64,000 nt of DNA from Sphingomonas sp. LR60 (GCF_036855935.1 NZ_JASPFK010000001.1:1213501-1277500), one strand, 5' to 3'; counted from the first letter of the stretch, positions 7,994-17,346 are shown. Program-made: numbers and translations. Notes: a model not told the origin generated them from the sequence alone.

Positions 7994-8896
7994 ATGCGCG
8001 TGTTCCTGACCGGTGCGACCGGCTTTATCGGCTCCCATGTCCTTCCCGAGCTGCTCCACCGCGGCCATGAGGTGCTCGGGCTCACCCGCTCCGACGCGGG
8101 CGCACAACAGCTCGAGGCGGCCGGCGCCGCGGTTCATCGCGGCGACTTGGAACGGCCCGAGACGCTTGCCAGCGGTGTCGCGATCGCCGACGCGGTCATT
8201 CACTGCGCGTTCGACCACGACTTCCGGAACTTTGTCGAAAATACCCGGAAGGACGAACGCAACATCGCCGCGATGGGAGACGCGCTGGAAGGGACGAACA
8301 AGCCGATCCTGATAACGTCCGGCATCGGTATCGGTACGCCGCGGGGCGGCGGTCTCGCAACCGAGGATGTCCTGAACCCGCTCCATGCAAATCCGCGCAT
8401 ACGAACGGAACTGGCAGCCGCAGCGTTGATCGCTCACCGCATCGATGTGCGAACTATTCGCCTGCCGCAAGTGCATGATACGATCAGGGCCGGTCTGATC
8501 ACGCCGCTGATTGCCGAGGCGCGCCGTGCCGGCGCGATCGCGTATGTTGGTGAGGGCAGGACGCGCTGGGCAGCGGCACATATCAGCGATGTCGCCAGGC
8601 TCTACGTGCTGGCGCTCGAGCGTGGCGAACCCGGCGCGCGATACCATGCATCGATCGAAGAGGGCGTCGACGCGCGCACGATCGCAGAGGCCATCGGGGA
8701 GGGAACTGGATTGCCCGTACGTTCGATCGCAGCCGAAGACATCGAGCGTTACTTCGGCTGGATGGCTCCCTTTGCCGCTCTCGATATGACCGCTTCGAGC
8801 GCCTGGACGCAGGCGCGCCTGGATTGGAAACCCACAGGCCCCGATCTTCTCAGCGACCTCGCCGCGATGGATCATTCTGAATTGCTTATCGGGTGA
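7994..8896 (+). CDS. Atypical SDR / NAD-dependent epimerase-like protein
   Basis: 300 residues with an N-terminal Rossmann nucleotide-binding motif GATGFIGSH at residues 7-15. HRGDLERPE (acidic residue after strand 2), VIHCAFDHDF and ITSGIGIGTP follow. The usual YxxxK catalytic pair is absent around residue 135, where HANPRIRTELAAAAL is seen, which places it among atypical SDRs of the NmrA/epimerase type. A strong AAGGAGGAG site precedes the ATG. It is transcribed away from the XRE regulator and followed by a 12-bp hairpin. The substrate is unknown; it may reduce or isomerise a small carbonyl compound or act as a redox sensor. Confidence 0.88.
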   Translation: MRVFLTGATGFIGSHVLPELLHRGHEVLGLTRSDAGAQQLEAAGAAVHRGDLERPETLASGVAIADAVIHCAFDHDFRNFVENTRKDERNIAAMGDALEGTNKPILITSGIGIGTPRGGGLATEDVLNPLHANPRIRTELAAAALIAHRIDVRTIRLPQVHDTIRAGLITPLIAEARRAGAIAYVGEGRTRWAAAHISDVARLYVLALERGEPGARYHASIEEGVDARTIAEAIGEGTGLPVRSIAAEDIERYFGWMAPFAALDMTASSAWTQARLDWKPTGPDLLSDLAAMDHSELLIG

Positions 8897-8908
8897 CAGA
8901 CTGCCTTC

Positions 8909-8942
8909 GCACGCCGGCTTCAACAGGTACAAGCCGGCGTGC
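8909..8942. terminator. 12-bp perfect hairpin downstream of the SDR gene
   Basis: GCACGCCGGCTT at 8909-8920 pairs perfectly with AAGCCGGCGTGC at 8931-8942 around a 10-base loop, starting 13 bases after the SDR stop. No U-run follows, so it may terminate with help from Rho or protect the 3' end. Confidence 0.5.
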
Positions 8943-9463
8943 AGCGGCCTGACCTTGCCCTCTACGGTCTCAGCATGGCTTTGGTCGGTTACGCGAACGA
9001 TCGGCCGACTTTGGCATATCGCTTTAGAGTCTGATTCATCCGACGAGAATCGCGGGGGAATTCCCAGTCATGCTTCAATACGATTCAATCTGCTGGCCGG
9101 GAGGAGGTCGGCAGATGTGGGTCGAGGCTATTCGAATGATTTGCGTGAGCGTGTCGCGCCCTCGGTTGCGGGAGGGCGGCCGTGCCGGGCGACGGTGGCG
9201 CTGTTCGGGGTAAGCGTTGGAGGCCCAAGCATCCCAACCTGCTCTTTGAGCCGCTGCGCCGCGCTGTCCGCGACTCCAGGCAAACTGATTGGCGCGCAGA
9301 GCTTCAAAGGGCTCTGATCTCGGCACTTGATCGCGGTCGAAATGATGTGCCGAGCATCATCGGCTTCGACATCGCAATCGTTTGTCGAAAGCACCATACC
9401 AGCGGCATAAGTTAAGGCTGACACTCGTCACTGATTTGTCAGGCCAGTGCAAGCGCATCAAGC
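8943..9463. other. Long intergenic stretch without a supported gene
   Basis: Both strands carry open frames of 77-120 codons here (for example 9128-9424 minus and 9182-9415 plus). None shows a recognisable domain, a good ribosome site or coding-like composition. The base composition is less GC-rich than in the neighbouring genes. It is best treated as non-coding DNA or decayed sequence upstream of the receptor promoter. Confidence 0.5.
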
Positions 9464-9492
9464 TTGACCGTGCCTGCATCCTGTCATACAAA
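9464..9492 (+). promoter_or_regulatory. Sigma-70-like promoter of the first TonB receptor
   Basis: TTGACC at 9464-9469 and TACAAA at 9487-9492 are separated by exactly 17 bases, matching the housekeeping consensus at 5/6 and 4/6 positions. The start site would fall near 9499, about 68 bases before the GTG start codon. Confidence 0.5.
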
Positions 9493-9500
9493 CCAGTTGA

Positions 9501-9508
9501 TAGCGCTA
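9501..9508. promoter_or_regulatory. TAGCGCTA palindrome, possible LacI-type operator
   Basis: A perfect 8-bp palindrome (TAGCGCTA, with a central CG step as in LacI/GalR operators) lies immediately downstream of the predicted start site. A repressor bound here would block initiation. Similar AGCGCT-centred operators control sugar-dependent TonB receptors in Caulobacter and Xanthomonas relatives. No LacI gene is in the window, so the cognate regulator would act from elsewhere. Confidence 0.4.
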
Positions 9509-9566
9509 ACGGCGCGGTAAGCCTGTCGGTATGAAGCAGGCATCAACATGTTGGAGGAGAGGCATC

Positions 9567-12500
9567 GTGCTCGTAAGCCGTCGTCACATCGTTCGTCTTT
9601 CTTTGCGCGCTGCTGTTGCAGCGACCGCTCTCATTGCCGCTGACGCGCAGGCGCAGAATGCCGCTTCTGGACCGGGAGGCCAGCAGCCTTCTCCGGCGAC
9701 GCAGGTCGACACCGCCGCCAATCCAGACGCGCAGGTGCCGCAGGGTTCGGTGCAGAGCGTCGAGCAGGCAACCGGTACCGGCCAGCCAAGCGACGACATC
9801 GTTGTCACCGGCATCCGCGCCTCATTGCAAAGCGCAACCAACGCGAAACGAAATTCGGTCGGCTTCGGCGACTCGATCTTCGCTGAGGACATCGGCAAGC
9901 TGCCGGCCACCAACCTCGCCGAGACGCTGAATCGCATTCCCGGCGTACGGCTGAACCGCGACATCAGCGGCGAGGGCACGCAGGTGTCGATCCGCGGGCT
10001 AGGACCCAGCTTCTCCAAGGTGTTGCTCAACGGCACGCAATTCGCGGTCGCATCTGACGGTGGCACCAACGGCGGGCAGGGCGACAACCGTCAGGTCGAT
10101 CTCGACTTCTTCCCCTCCGAACTGTTCACGCGGCTTGATGTCGCCAAGTCCGCGACCGCCTCGACGCTGGAGGGCGGGATTGCCGGTACCGTCAATCTGC
10201 GCAACGCGCGACCGTTCGACAAGCCGGGTACGCACGTGACGGTCGTCGCGCAGGGCGCCTATACCGACAGCAACGACAAGGTCGGGCCGCGCGGCGCGCT
10301 GGTCGCCAGTCACACGTTCGGCGACACGTTTGGTATCCTCGTCGGGGTGGCGGGCGTGCGGCAGAAGACGCGCATCGATGGCTATGACACCGTCGGCTTT
10401 ACCGACGCCAACCTGGCGTGCGGCACCGGATGCAACGTCTCGCCGCCGGAGAGCAACGGCTTCAGCTTCGCCAGTACGACCCCGGCCAATGTCGGACGCG
10501 GGCTGGTGACCGGCGCGCCGGTCGACCTCGCTGCCACCTCGGGGCTGACGCTGTCGCAGCTGTCCAAGGCGATCCTGCCGCGGCTCGGCCGTCCGACGCT
10601 GACCGAGGGAACGCGCTCGCGGATTTCGGCGATCGCGTCGATGGAATGGCGCCCGTCCGACGCGTTCCACTTCGCGCTCGACGGCATCTACGCCAAGTCT
10701 AAGCGCGATTACGTGCGGTCGAACATGAACTGGCAGGTTCGCAATTCCGGTCCGGGAACGTCGCCGCAATCCACCGGCGGCATGGTGCCGTTCGACGTCA
10801 CCGTCGATCAGAACAACGTCGTCACCTCGGGTGTCTTCGCCAATTCGTCGTTCTTCTCCGAGAATAGCCTGTTCAACCAGCGCACCGAATTTTGGAACGT
10901 CACGCCCAGCGCATCATGGCGCCCGACCGAGCGCGTCAAGATCGACCTGTCGGCCAATTGGGGCAAGAGCAACTTCTTCCGCGAGCAGCCGACGTTTGCG
11001 TTCCAGACCGCACCGAACTCCGGTGTGGAGGTCACCTACGACAACACGACCGGCAGCCCGCAGCCGATCATTTCCGCCAATCGCGACCTCGGCGATCCCA
11101 ACCTCGGCTGGCAATGGTATCGCGTCAACGTCCAGAACATCCGCCGCGAGACCGAGACCAAGGGCGCGCACTTGGACGTATACGTCGGCGACGACCAGCT
11201 GAACTTCAAGGCGGGCGCCGCCTATGACGAGGCGCAGCGCAGCATCCGCGCCTTCGACAACACCAACGCCTATCAATTGTCGGTGTGCGGCAGCCCGTGC
11301 ACCGGCAACACCGGGACCGTGCCGACCAGCGCGCTGTCCCAATATCTGATGCGCACGCCGGTCACGAATTTCGGCCATCTGTCGAACGGCAAGTTCGGCG
11401 TCACCAGTTTCATCATGCCCGACTTCGACGCGTTGAAGAGCGTCACCAACTATGCGTCGTTCCGTGACAATGCGCCCGAGGCGCGCGGTTCGGTGACCGG
11501 CGGCGCGACCGGCGACATCTACGAGACCGTGTGGGGCGGCTATGCCGAGATGAACGGCGTATCCGAGATCTTCGGGCGCGAACTCCACGCCAACGCCGGC
11601 GTGCGCTACACCTACACCCGCCAGAAGGTGGTCGGGCCCAGCCAGATCGGCACCGCGATCGTCGACATCACCGCGCGCTCCAACTACGTGCAGGTGCTGC
11701 CTTCGGCCAACTTCGCCTACGATGTCTTCGACAACCTCAAGCTGCGCTTCGCTGTGTCGAAGTCGATGACGCGCCCTGACGCCAATCTCGTGCTGCCCGG
11801 TGTAACCTTCTCGGACCCGAGCGCGCAGATCGCAAGCGCGGGCAACCCGGCGCTCGAACCATACACCTCGGACAACATCGACGTCGGCGGCGAATTCTAC
11901 ACCGGCGGTGCTGGCTATGTGGGCGTCTCGTTCTTCCGCAAGAACATCAAGGGCTTCACCGCGACGATCCAGCAGCAGAGCCCGTTCGGCGACCTCAACA
12001 TCCCGCTAGACGCGCTGCAATCGACGCAGCGGCAGGCGCTGCTCGACCGCGCCGCGGCGGCCGGTGTTGCCCCCGCGCAGGTCGCGATTACCGTCAACCG
12101 CCCGGTCAACCTCAACAATCTCATCATTCAGGGCGTCGAGGGGACGTGGAACCAGCCGCTCGACTTCCTGTTCAAGGGCCTGGGCTTCCAGGCGAATGGC
12201 ACCCATATCACGCAGGATTCGGACAGCGGGCTGGTCGCACCCGGGGTGCCCAAGTGGGGCTATAACGTTCAGGGCTATTACGAGAATTACGGCCTGTCGC
12301 TCAGCCTGAACTACGTATGGCAGGGCGCCGTGATCGCCGCCAACCCGCCGCAGAACAATCTGCCGCTCGGCCTGCTGGCCGATGCGCGCGGGCAACTCGA
12401 CCTGTCAGCCGGCTATCAATTGCCGTTCCTGAACAAGGCGATGCGGCTGACGCTGGACGTGCTGAACATCACCAACGCGCCGATCCGCACCACCTTCGGC

Positions 12501-12572
12501 TACGATAATGCGGCGTACAGCGTCTATTATCCGGGACGGCAGGTGCTCTTCGGCCTGCGCGCCAGCTTCTGA
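9567..12572 (+). CDS. TonB-dependent receptor (TonB-Xanth-Caul type), carbohydrate uptake
   Basis: 1001 residues. The GTG at 9567 is preferred over the ATG at 9531 because GGAGGAGAGG precedes it at correct spacing and it gives a clean signal peptide (LRAAVAATALIAADAQAQ). A short linker leads to DDIVVTGIRASLQ, then the plug domain (IFAEDIGKLPATNLAETLNR, VSIRGLGPSFSKVLLNG), then a 22-strand-type barrel ending LRASF with terminal Phe. It imports a TonB-powered ligand across the outer membrane. The next gene is a GH35 beta-galactosidase, so the ligand is probably a galactose-containing oligosaccharide (inference). A hairpin separates the two genes. Confidence 0.93.
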   Translation: MLVSRRHIVRLSLRAAVAATALIAADAQAQNAASGPGGQQPSPATQVDTAANPDAQVPQGSVQSVEQATGTGQPSDDIVVTGIRASLQSATNAKRNSVGFGDSIFAEDIGKLPATNLAETLNRIPGVRLNRDISGEGTQVSIRGLGPSFSKVLLNGTQFAVASDGGTNGGQGDNRQVDLDFFPSELFTRLDVAKSATASTLEGGIAGTVNLRNARPFDKPGTHVTVVAQGAYTDSNDKVGPRGALVASHTFGDTFGILVGVAGVRQKTRIDGYDTVGFTDANLACGTGCNVSPPESNGFSFASTTPANVGRGLVTGAPVDLAATSGLTLSQLSKAILPRLGRPTLTEGTRSRISAIASMEWRPSDAFHFALDGIYAKSKRDYVRSNMNWQVRNSGPGTSPQSTGGMVPFDVTVDQNNVVTSGVFANSSFFSENSLFNQRTEFWNVTPSASWRPTERVKIDLSANWGKSNFFREQPTFAFQTAPNSGVEVTYDNTTGSPQPIISANRDLGDPNLGWQWYRVNVQNIRRETETKGAHLDVYVGDDQLNFKAGAAYDEAQRSIRAFDNTNAYQLSVCGSPCTGNTGTVPTSALSQYLMRTPVTNFGHLSNGKFGVTSFIMPDFDALKSVTNYASFRDNAPEARGSVTGGATGDIYETVWGGYAEMNGVSEIFGRELHANAGVRYTYTRQKVVGPSQIGTAIVDITARSNYVQVLPSANFAYDVFDNLKLRFAVSKSMTRPDANLVLPGVTFSDPSAQIASAGNPALEPYTSDNIDVGGEFYTGGAGYVGVSFFRKNIKGFTATIQQQSPFGDLNIPLDALQSTQRQALLDRAAAAGVAPAQVAITVNRPVNLNNLIIQGVEGTWNQPLDFLFKGLGFQANGTHITQDSDSGLVAPGVPKWGYNVQGYYENYGLSLSLNYVWQGAVIAANPPQNNLPLGLLADARGQLDLSAGYQLPFLNKAMRLTLDVLNITNAPIRTTFGYDNAAYSVYYPGRQVLFGLRASF

Positions 12573-12584
12573 TCGGATGCGGCA

Positions 12585-12617
12585 CGTCGGCCTCCCGACC
12601 GAGGCCGACGCTTTTCC
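12585..12617 (+). terminator. Intrinsic-terminator-like hairpin between receptor and GH35 gene
   Basis: CGTCGGCCTC (12585-12594) and GAGGCCGACG (12601-12610) form a perfect 10-bp stem with a 6-base loop, followed by CTTTTCC. It begins 12 bases after the receptor stop and ends 28 bases before the GH35 ATG. It would lower, not abolish, read-through into the hydrolase gene. Confidence 0.6.
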
Positions 12618-12645
12618 GAAAACGCGACTTGCTTGGGGAGCTGCG

Positions 12646-14331
12646 ATGTTCAGCCTGTTGTCTGCCTTCCGAACGATCCTCTCCGGGCTCGCCTTGCTCG
12701 CAGGCACGGCGGCACACGCGCAGTCGGCGGGCACGCCGCACCTCGAGCGGCGCGGGAAGGCGACGCAGCTGATCGTCGACGGTAAGCCCTTCCTCGTGCT
12801 GGGCGGCGAACTGCACAATTCGAGCAGCAGCGATCTCGCTTACATGGCGCCGATCTGGCCGCGCATGAAGGCGATGAACCTCAATACCGTGCTTGCGCCC
12901 GTCGCCTGGGAGACGATCGAGCCACGGGAAGGCCAGTTCGATTTCAGCAATGTCGATGGCTTGCTGAAGGGGGCACGTGCCCAGAATCTGCGCCTCGTGC
13001 TTCTGTGGTTCGGGGCGTGGAAGAACACCTACTCAAGCTACGTGCCGGGATGGGTGAAGCGCGATCAGGCGCGTTTCGCCCGCGCGCAAACCAGTGACGG
13101 CCGCGGTACCGAGCGACTGTCACCCTTCTCGATCAACACACGCGACGCCGATGCGCGAGCTTTTGCCAAACTGATGCGCCACCTGCGCGATGTCGACGGG
13201 GCGCAGCACACCGTGTTGATGGTGCAGGTCGAGAATGAGGTCGGCGTGATCCCGGAATCCCGCGACCATTCGGCTGCGGCCGAGGCTGCACTCGCCGCGC
13301 CTGTACCGGAATCGATCGTGCGCTACCTCGCCGCGCATCGCACCACTTTGCACCCATCGCTGCGCACCGCGTGGGAGAACGCCGGAGCCCGCACTGCAGG
13401 AACGTGGCGCGAAGTGTTTGGCGAGGCGGGCATGACGGACTCGCTGTTCATGTCCTGGGCGTACGCCACCTTCATCGAAAAGGTGACGGCGGCGGGAAAA
13501 GCGGAATATCAGCTGCCGATGTTCACCAATGCCGCGTTGATCCGGCCCAATTACGAACCCGGCCAGTATAATTCGGGCGGTCCGCTGCCGTTTGCGATCG
13601 ACATCTACAAGGCTGGTGCGCCGTCGCTCGACTTTCTGGCGCCGGACATTTATTTCGAGGATTACGGCAATTGGGCGTCGCAATATGCCCGTGGCGACAA
13701 TCCGTTGTTCGTGCCGGAGGCGCGCGGCGGGGCCGTCGGCGCTGCAAACGCCCTCTATAGTTTCGGTTCGCTTGCTGCGATCGGCTTTTCGCCCTTCGGG
13801 ATCGATGGCGAGGGAGTCGTGCTGCAGGGCGACGCGAGTATCGGTCTGAGCGCCGCGGGCGAAGGCGATCCGGCGATGACGGCGCTCTACGGGCAGCTCG
13901 CTTCGATCGCGCCGCTCATCCTTGAAAAGCAGGCGCAGGGGGCAGTGACGACCGTGCTGATGGAAGGCGGAGCGCAGCGGGCGGGGCGCGGGCGGATCGG
14001 CGACTATATCGTCAATATGGTGCGCGCCAGCGGCGCCAAGGGCGATGTGGATCAAAGCAGCCGCATCGCTGCGATGTTCCTGCAGAACGGTGCCGACGAG
14101 TTTCTTGTGATCGGCAGCGGCGACGCACAACTCAGCTTTACTACCGATCGGCCCGGTGCTCCGATCGTCGGCGTGGAAAGCATCGACGAGCAGTTCTTCC
14201 GCAACAATCAGGCGGTTACCGGGCGGCGATTGAACGGTGACGAGACCGGGCAGGGGCAATCGCTGCGCTTGTTCTCGAAGGATGCCGCTGACAACAAGGC
14301 GTATCGGGTTCGACTTTATCGCTATCGCTAG
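12646..14331 (+). CDS. GH35-type beta-galactosidase with DUF5597 C-terminal domain
   Basis: 561 residues with a signal peptide (ILSGLALLAGTAAHAQ). The (beta/alpha)8 barrel carries DGKPFLVLGGELHNSS, LNTVLAPVAWETIEPREG, VENEVG (the NE pair supplies the usual acid/base Glu) and a second acidic candidate in FVPEARGG. The C-terminal part (GDYIVNMVRAS, ADEFLVIGSGDAQLSF) matches DUF5597. The start at 12646 has a GGGGAG site and yields the signal peptide; the frame extends back to 12508 but without homology. It would remove terminal galactose from oligosaccharides in the periplasm after uptake by the upstream receptor. Family secure, exact linkage unknown. Confidence 0.9.
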   Translation: MFSLLSAFRTILSGLALLAGTAAHAQSAGTPHLERRGKATQLIVDGKPFLVLGGELHNSSSSDLAYMAPIWPRMKAMNLNTVLAPVAWETIEPREGQFDFSNVDGLLKGARAQNLRLVLLWFGAWKNTYSSYVPGWVKRDQARFARAQTSDGRGTERLSPFSINTRDADARAFAKLMRHLRDVDGAQHTVLMVQVENEVGVIPESRDHSAAAEAALAAPVPESIVRYLAAHRTTLHPSLRTAWENAGARTAGTWREVFGEAGMTDSLFMSWAYATFIEKVTAAGKAEYQLPMFTNAALIRPNYEPGQYNSGGPLPFAIDIYKAGAPSLDFLAPDIYFEDYGNWASQYARGDNPLFVPEARGGAVGAANALYSFGSLAAIGFSPFGIDGEGVVLQGDASIGLSAAGEGDPAMTALYGQLASIAPLILEKQAQGAVTTVLMEGGAQRAGRGRIGDYIVNMVRASGAKGDVDQSSRIAAMFLQNGADEFLVIGSGDAQLSFTTDRPGAPIVGVESIDEQFFRNNQAVTGRRLNGDETGQGQSLRLFSKDAADNKAYRVRLYRYR

Positions 14332-14506
14332 TCTTCGCTGATCGCATGAGCCATCGGGCACCGCTCGATTGAGGAGCATGCGGGCCGGCGATACGATCAC
14401 TTGAATGCGTTCTAACGTGATGGAAGCGCTCGCTTACCTTCACGATCGATCCAAGTGGGCGCTCTTCCGGACAGGTATCAACGAGGTTGCCAGCGTCGCG
14501 CTTCAC

Positions 14507-15289
14507 TTACCCGGCGGGTTCGGACACGCCGGCACGCCGCGCGAAAACATGGCGGCGTTCGTCCATCTTCAGCCGCGTGCGCTCCCGAGCGTCGTGCTCG
14601 GTCGCCAGATAGAGGCTTTCTGTGACACGCTTCAGGTGATTTTGCATCGCTTGGCGGGCACCGGCGCTGTCCCGCGCACGTAAGGCATCGAGAATACGTC
14701 GATGATCCTCCACTGGGGGCTGAATTCCGAGCTGTCGCGCGAGCGAGAAGAGGTAGCTGCACAGCGGAGAACTATATCGTTTGTCCCAAAGCGTCCGAAC
14801 GACGCTCACGATGGCTTCGTTGCGCGTCGAGGCAGCCAGGGTTAGATGAAAAGCGCGGTCTGCACGTTCCCGGATGGTTTGATCCAAGTCGCTGGCTGCC
14901 ATTTGCGATAGCAGGCTTTCCAGTTCGGCCAATTCTTTCTGGTCAATCGTGGCGGCCGCCAAAGCCGCAGCTTCACCTTCAAACAGGCGACGTGCCTCGG
15001 TAACTTCAAAAGGGCCGACGTTATCGGTCAAGTACGAGGCCTCGGCTTCGGCCTCTGTGGCGATCACGCGGGCTCCCGCTTTATGCCGCATTTCAACAAG
15101 ACCGCGCAGCTCGAGTACGATCGTTGCCTCACGAACTGTCGGCCGGCTGACTCCAAAAATCTCTGCGATTTCACGCTCGGACGGTAATCGGCTGTTTACG
15201 GGGTAGTGCCCCAATTTGATCGATTGTTGAAGACGCCTTGCGACATGCATGTACAGCCGCTCAGGCTCGTCCTTGGACTGATCAAGCAT
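14507..15289 (-). CDS. FadR-subfamily GntR transcriptional regulator
   Basis: 260 residues. The N-terminal winged HTH shows NSRLPSEREIAEIFGVSRPT followed by VREATIVLELRGLVEMRHKAG. A C-terminal all-helical FCD domain follows (VTEARRLFEGEAAALAA, DRAFHLTLAASTRNEAIV, DHRRILDALRARDSAGARQAM), with Asp/His residues in the positions used by FCD metal-binding members. The start at 15289 is chosen because homology begins at MLDQSKDEPERLY. It sits inside the carbohydrate region between GH35 and GH92 genes, so it probably controls one or both sugar loci in response to a sugar acid or sugar-derived ligand (inference). Confidence 0.92.
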   Translation of the reverse strand: MLDQSKDEPERLYMHVARRLQQSIKLGHYPVNSRLPSEREIAEIFGVSRPTVREATIVLELRGLVEMRHKAGARVIATEAEAEASYLTDNVGPFEVTEARRLFEGEAAALAAATIDQKELAELESLLSQMAASDLDQTIRERADRAFHLTLAASTRNEAIVSVVRTLWDKRYSSPLCSYLFSLARQLGIQPPVEDHRRILDALRARDSAGARQAMQNHLKRVTESLYLATEHDARERTRLKMDERRHVFARRAGVSEPAG

Positions 15290-15520
15290 CAGCGTCGTAT
15301 CATCCTGCCTAGTCGGGAGCAGCTGCCTGACAATCAGAACGCCCCTCGCATGATTATTGCCCCCGCTTGCCTTACCATGTCTACCAACATTCTCACAGGT
15401 GATCGTTCGCGCGCCGCAGCTGCATCGGCGAACCAAGCGTGGTGCATGAGCGGTGGCTGACCGCGGAATACAGCGAGCGTTCACGGCGTTGTCGCTATCT
15501 AGCGGATGAAAGGTGAGGAT

Positions 15521-16387
15521 ATGCCCAACGTGAACCCACCAGCCTCGACATCCTCGGCGGCCCGTTCGTCCGATATGGCCAGCGAGGTGGCAGACGACAT
15601 GGCCGCCATTTTTGGCGAGGGCCAGCGTGCGGGCGACGAAGCCTTGCGCCGGGCGGACCCTCACGCCGGGGCGCTGCAGGGGAAGCGACTGCGTTCGCGC
15701 CCGTTGATCGTCACGCTACTTAGTGTCGCCGGGTTTGCGGCGATGATCGGGACCGGTGTGGTGGTCGGAAACTCGGTAGGCGCCGCCAATGTCGATCCTT
15801 CAGCACGTCTGACTACGGTCGCTGCCCGGCCTGCGCCCACACCCGCATCGCGCTCCGAGAGCAGGACGGCAACACCGATGGCGTTGCCGCCCGAGGTCAT
15901 GCCGGAAGCCATGGTGGCGTCGGCTGCGCCCGTGGACGTGCCCGCGAGTGCAACAGTGGTCGCCAAGCTGCCGAAGCAGGCGATGACCGCGTCTGTCCCG
16001 CCGCGTCTCGCGTTCCGGGAAACGCCCGGCGATGGCGAGCGGCCTGACGTGTCGTTCCGTCGCAGCCCGCGCGTGATCCAGGACCAACCGACAAACCCGC
16101 CCGTTGCCATCGCCGCTGGGCCGCGAACGGATTGCTACGGCGATGCCGACTGCACGAACGTCCGGCTCTATGCCGCCGACGGCGACGTGGCACGCGCCTA
16201 TGCAGACGCGACATCGTCGGGGGTGCGGGTGCGTGATCTCCGCGGCTATCGCAGCGAGTGGATCCGCGCCCGGAATGTCGCAGCGGATCGTCCGCGCGAG
16301 GCACTGCGGATCTACGCCATGGTCGCGGCGGACCTGCGCATGCTGGCCGACGATGCTGCCGCCGATGATCGGACGCCGTGGCAATGA
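15521..16387 (+). CDS. Single-pass membrane protein with LprI-like C-terminal region
   Basis: 288 residues. A cytoplasmic N-terminus (about 45 residues, acidic) is followed by one membrane segment (LIVTLLSVAGFAAMIGTGVV) and a long Pro/Ala/Thr-rich periplasmic linker. The C-terminal 80 residues (TDCYGDADCTNVRLYAADG, then GYRSEWIRARNVA) resemble a degenerate lysozyme-inhibitor LprI/DUF1311 module, where Cys and the W..R pattern are typical. The start at 15521 has an AAAGG site at good spacing. It overlaps the phosphatase gene by 23 bases and is probably co-transcribed with it. No function is established. Confidence 0.6.
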   Translation: MPNVNPPASTSSAARSSDMASEVADDMAAIFGEGQRAGDEALRRADPHAGALQGKRLRSRPLIVTLLSVAGFAAMIGTGVVVGNSVGAANVDPSARLTTVAARPAPTPASRSESRTATPMALPPEVMPEAMVASAAPVDVPASATVVAKLPKQAMTASVPPRLAFRETPGDGERPDVSFRRSPRVIQDQPTNPPVAIAAGPRTDCYGDADCTNVRLYAADGDVARAYADATSSGVRVRDLRGYRSEWIRARNVAADRPREALRIYAMVAADLRMLADDAAADDRTPWQ

Positions 16388-17162
16388 TCACGTTTCGGCG
16401 CGAGACCCATGGTCCGCGGCGCGGCGCGCGCAGCGGGGGCGCCCGCTCTACGCGGTGGGTGACGTCCACGGTTGCTATGACCTGTTGCGCGCGCTGCTGG
16501 CCGAGATCGGCCGCGACGCCGCAGAGCGCTATCTCGGCGTAACGCCGATGCTGGTGATGTGCGGCGACTATGTCGATCGTGGCCCAGATTCGGCCAAGGT
16601 GCTGACGGCGCTGAACTGGCTGTCGCGTTCCCGTGCGGTGGACGTGACACTGCTGGAGGGCAATCACGAGGCGATGCTGCGCATGTTCATCGATCAACCG
16701 GCCGCGCATTCGCGCTGGCTGTCGGTCGGCGGCGCGGAAACGCTGGCGTCCTACGGCTTGAACGTGCCCGATGGCGATTTGGACAAGGCAACCTTGACGA
16801 TGCTGCGGGATCGCCTGCTGGATGCGATGCCGACCTCGCACTATCGTTTGCTTGATCGCTTGGAGCCGATGGTAATCGCCGGTGACTATGCCTTCGTCCA
16901 TGCCGGCGTAAAACCGGGCGTGGCGTTGGAAGGGCAGCACCGCGAGGACTTGCTGTGGATACGCGGCGAGTTCCTCGACCATCTCGATCCGTCAGCCGCG
17001 GTGATCGTGCACGGGCATACTTGGGAAGACGATCGCGCGACGGTGCTGCCTCACCGGATCGGAATCGACACGGGAGCATATGAGACCGGAGTGCTTACCG
17101 CCCTACGGATCGAAGACGAAGCGATCGACGTGATCCAGGCGGTCGACGAAAGCATAAGGTAG
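16365..17162 (+). CDS. PPP-family metallophosphatase (serine/threonine or diadenosine-type)
   Basis: 265 residues with the complete calcineurin-like set: GDVHGCYDLL, GDYVDRGPDS, LEGNHEAML, VHAGVKPG and IVHGHTW. These provide the Asp, His and Asn ligands of the dinuclear metal site and the catalytic His. The motifs follow the bacterial PrpA/ApaH-like subclass. The first motif lies about 35 residues from the ATG at 16365, so this start is reasonable although it overlaps the upstream gene. The substrate could be phosphoprotein or dinucleoside polyphosphate. It has no signal peptide and is cytoplasmic. A palindromic hairpin follows downstream. Confidence 0.9.
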   Translation: MIGRRGNDHVSARDPWSAARRAQRGRPLYAVGDVHGCYDLLRALLAEIGRDAAERYLGVTPMLVMCGDYVDRGPDSAKVLTALNWLSRSRAVDVTLLEGNHEAMLRMFIDQPAAHSRWLSVGGAETLASYGLNVPDGDLDKATLTMLRDRLLDAMPTSHYRLLDRLEPMVIAGDYAFVHAGVKPGVALEGQHREDLLWIRGEFLDHLDPSAAVIVHGHTWEDDRATVLPHRIGIDTGAYETGVLTALRIEDEAIDVIQAVDESIR

Positions 17163-17346
17163 TGACGTCAGTACCTTGACCGGCGGATGAGCCACTCGCC
17201 TTGGCGTATCGGTTGCATCGCAAGGGGCGAAGACGGGCGGGTGGCCGAATGCCGGCTGGTCGCGTTTGACGAAGGCTGCCGTTGGGCATTTCGCATGACG
17301 TGTTGCAAGGTGATTAGACCGGCATGACGTGGAGCCGACCCACGTT

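Noticed and set aside
9128..9424. 98-codon minus-strand frame upstream of the first receptor
   Set aside because: No recognisable family, no ribosome site, and overlapping frames of similar length on the other strand.
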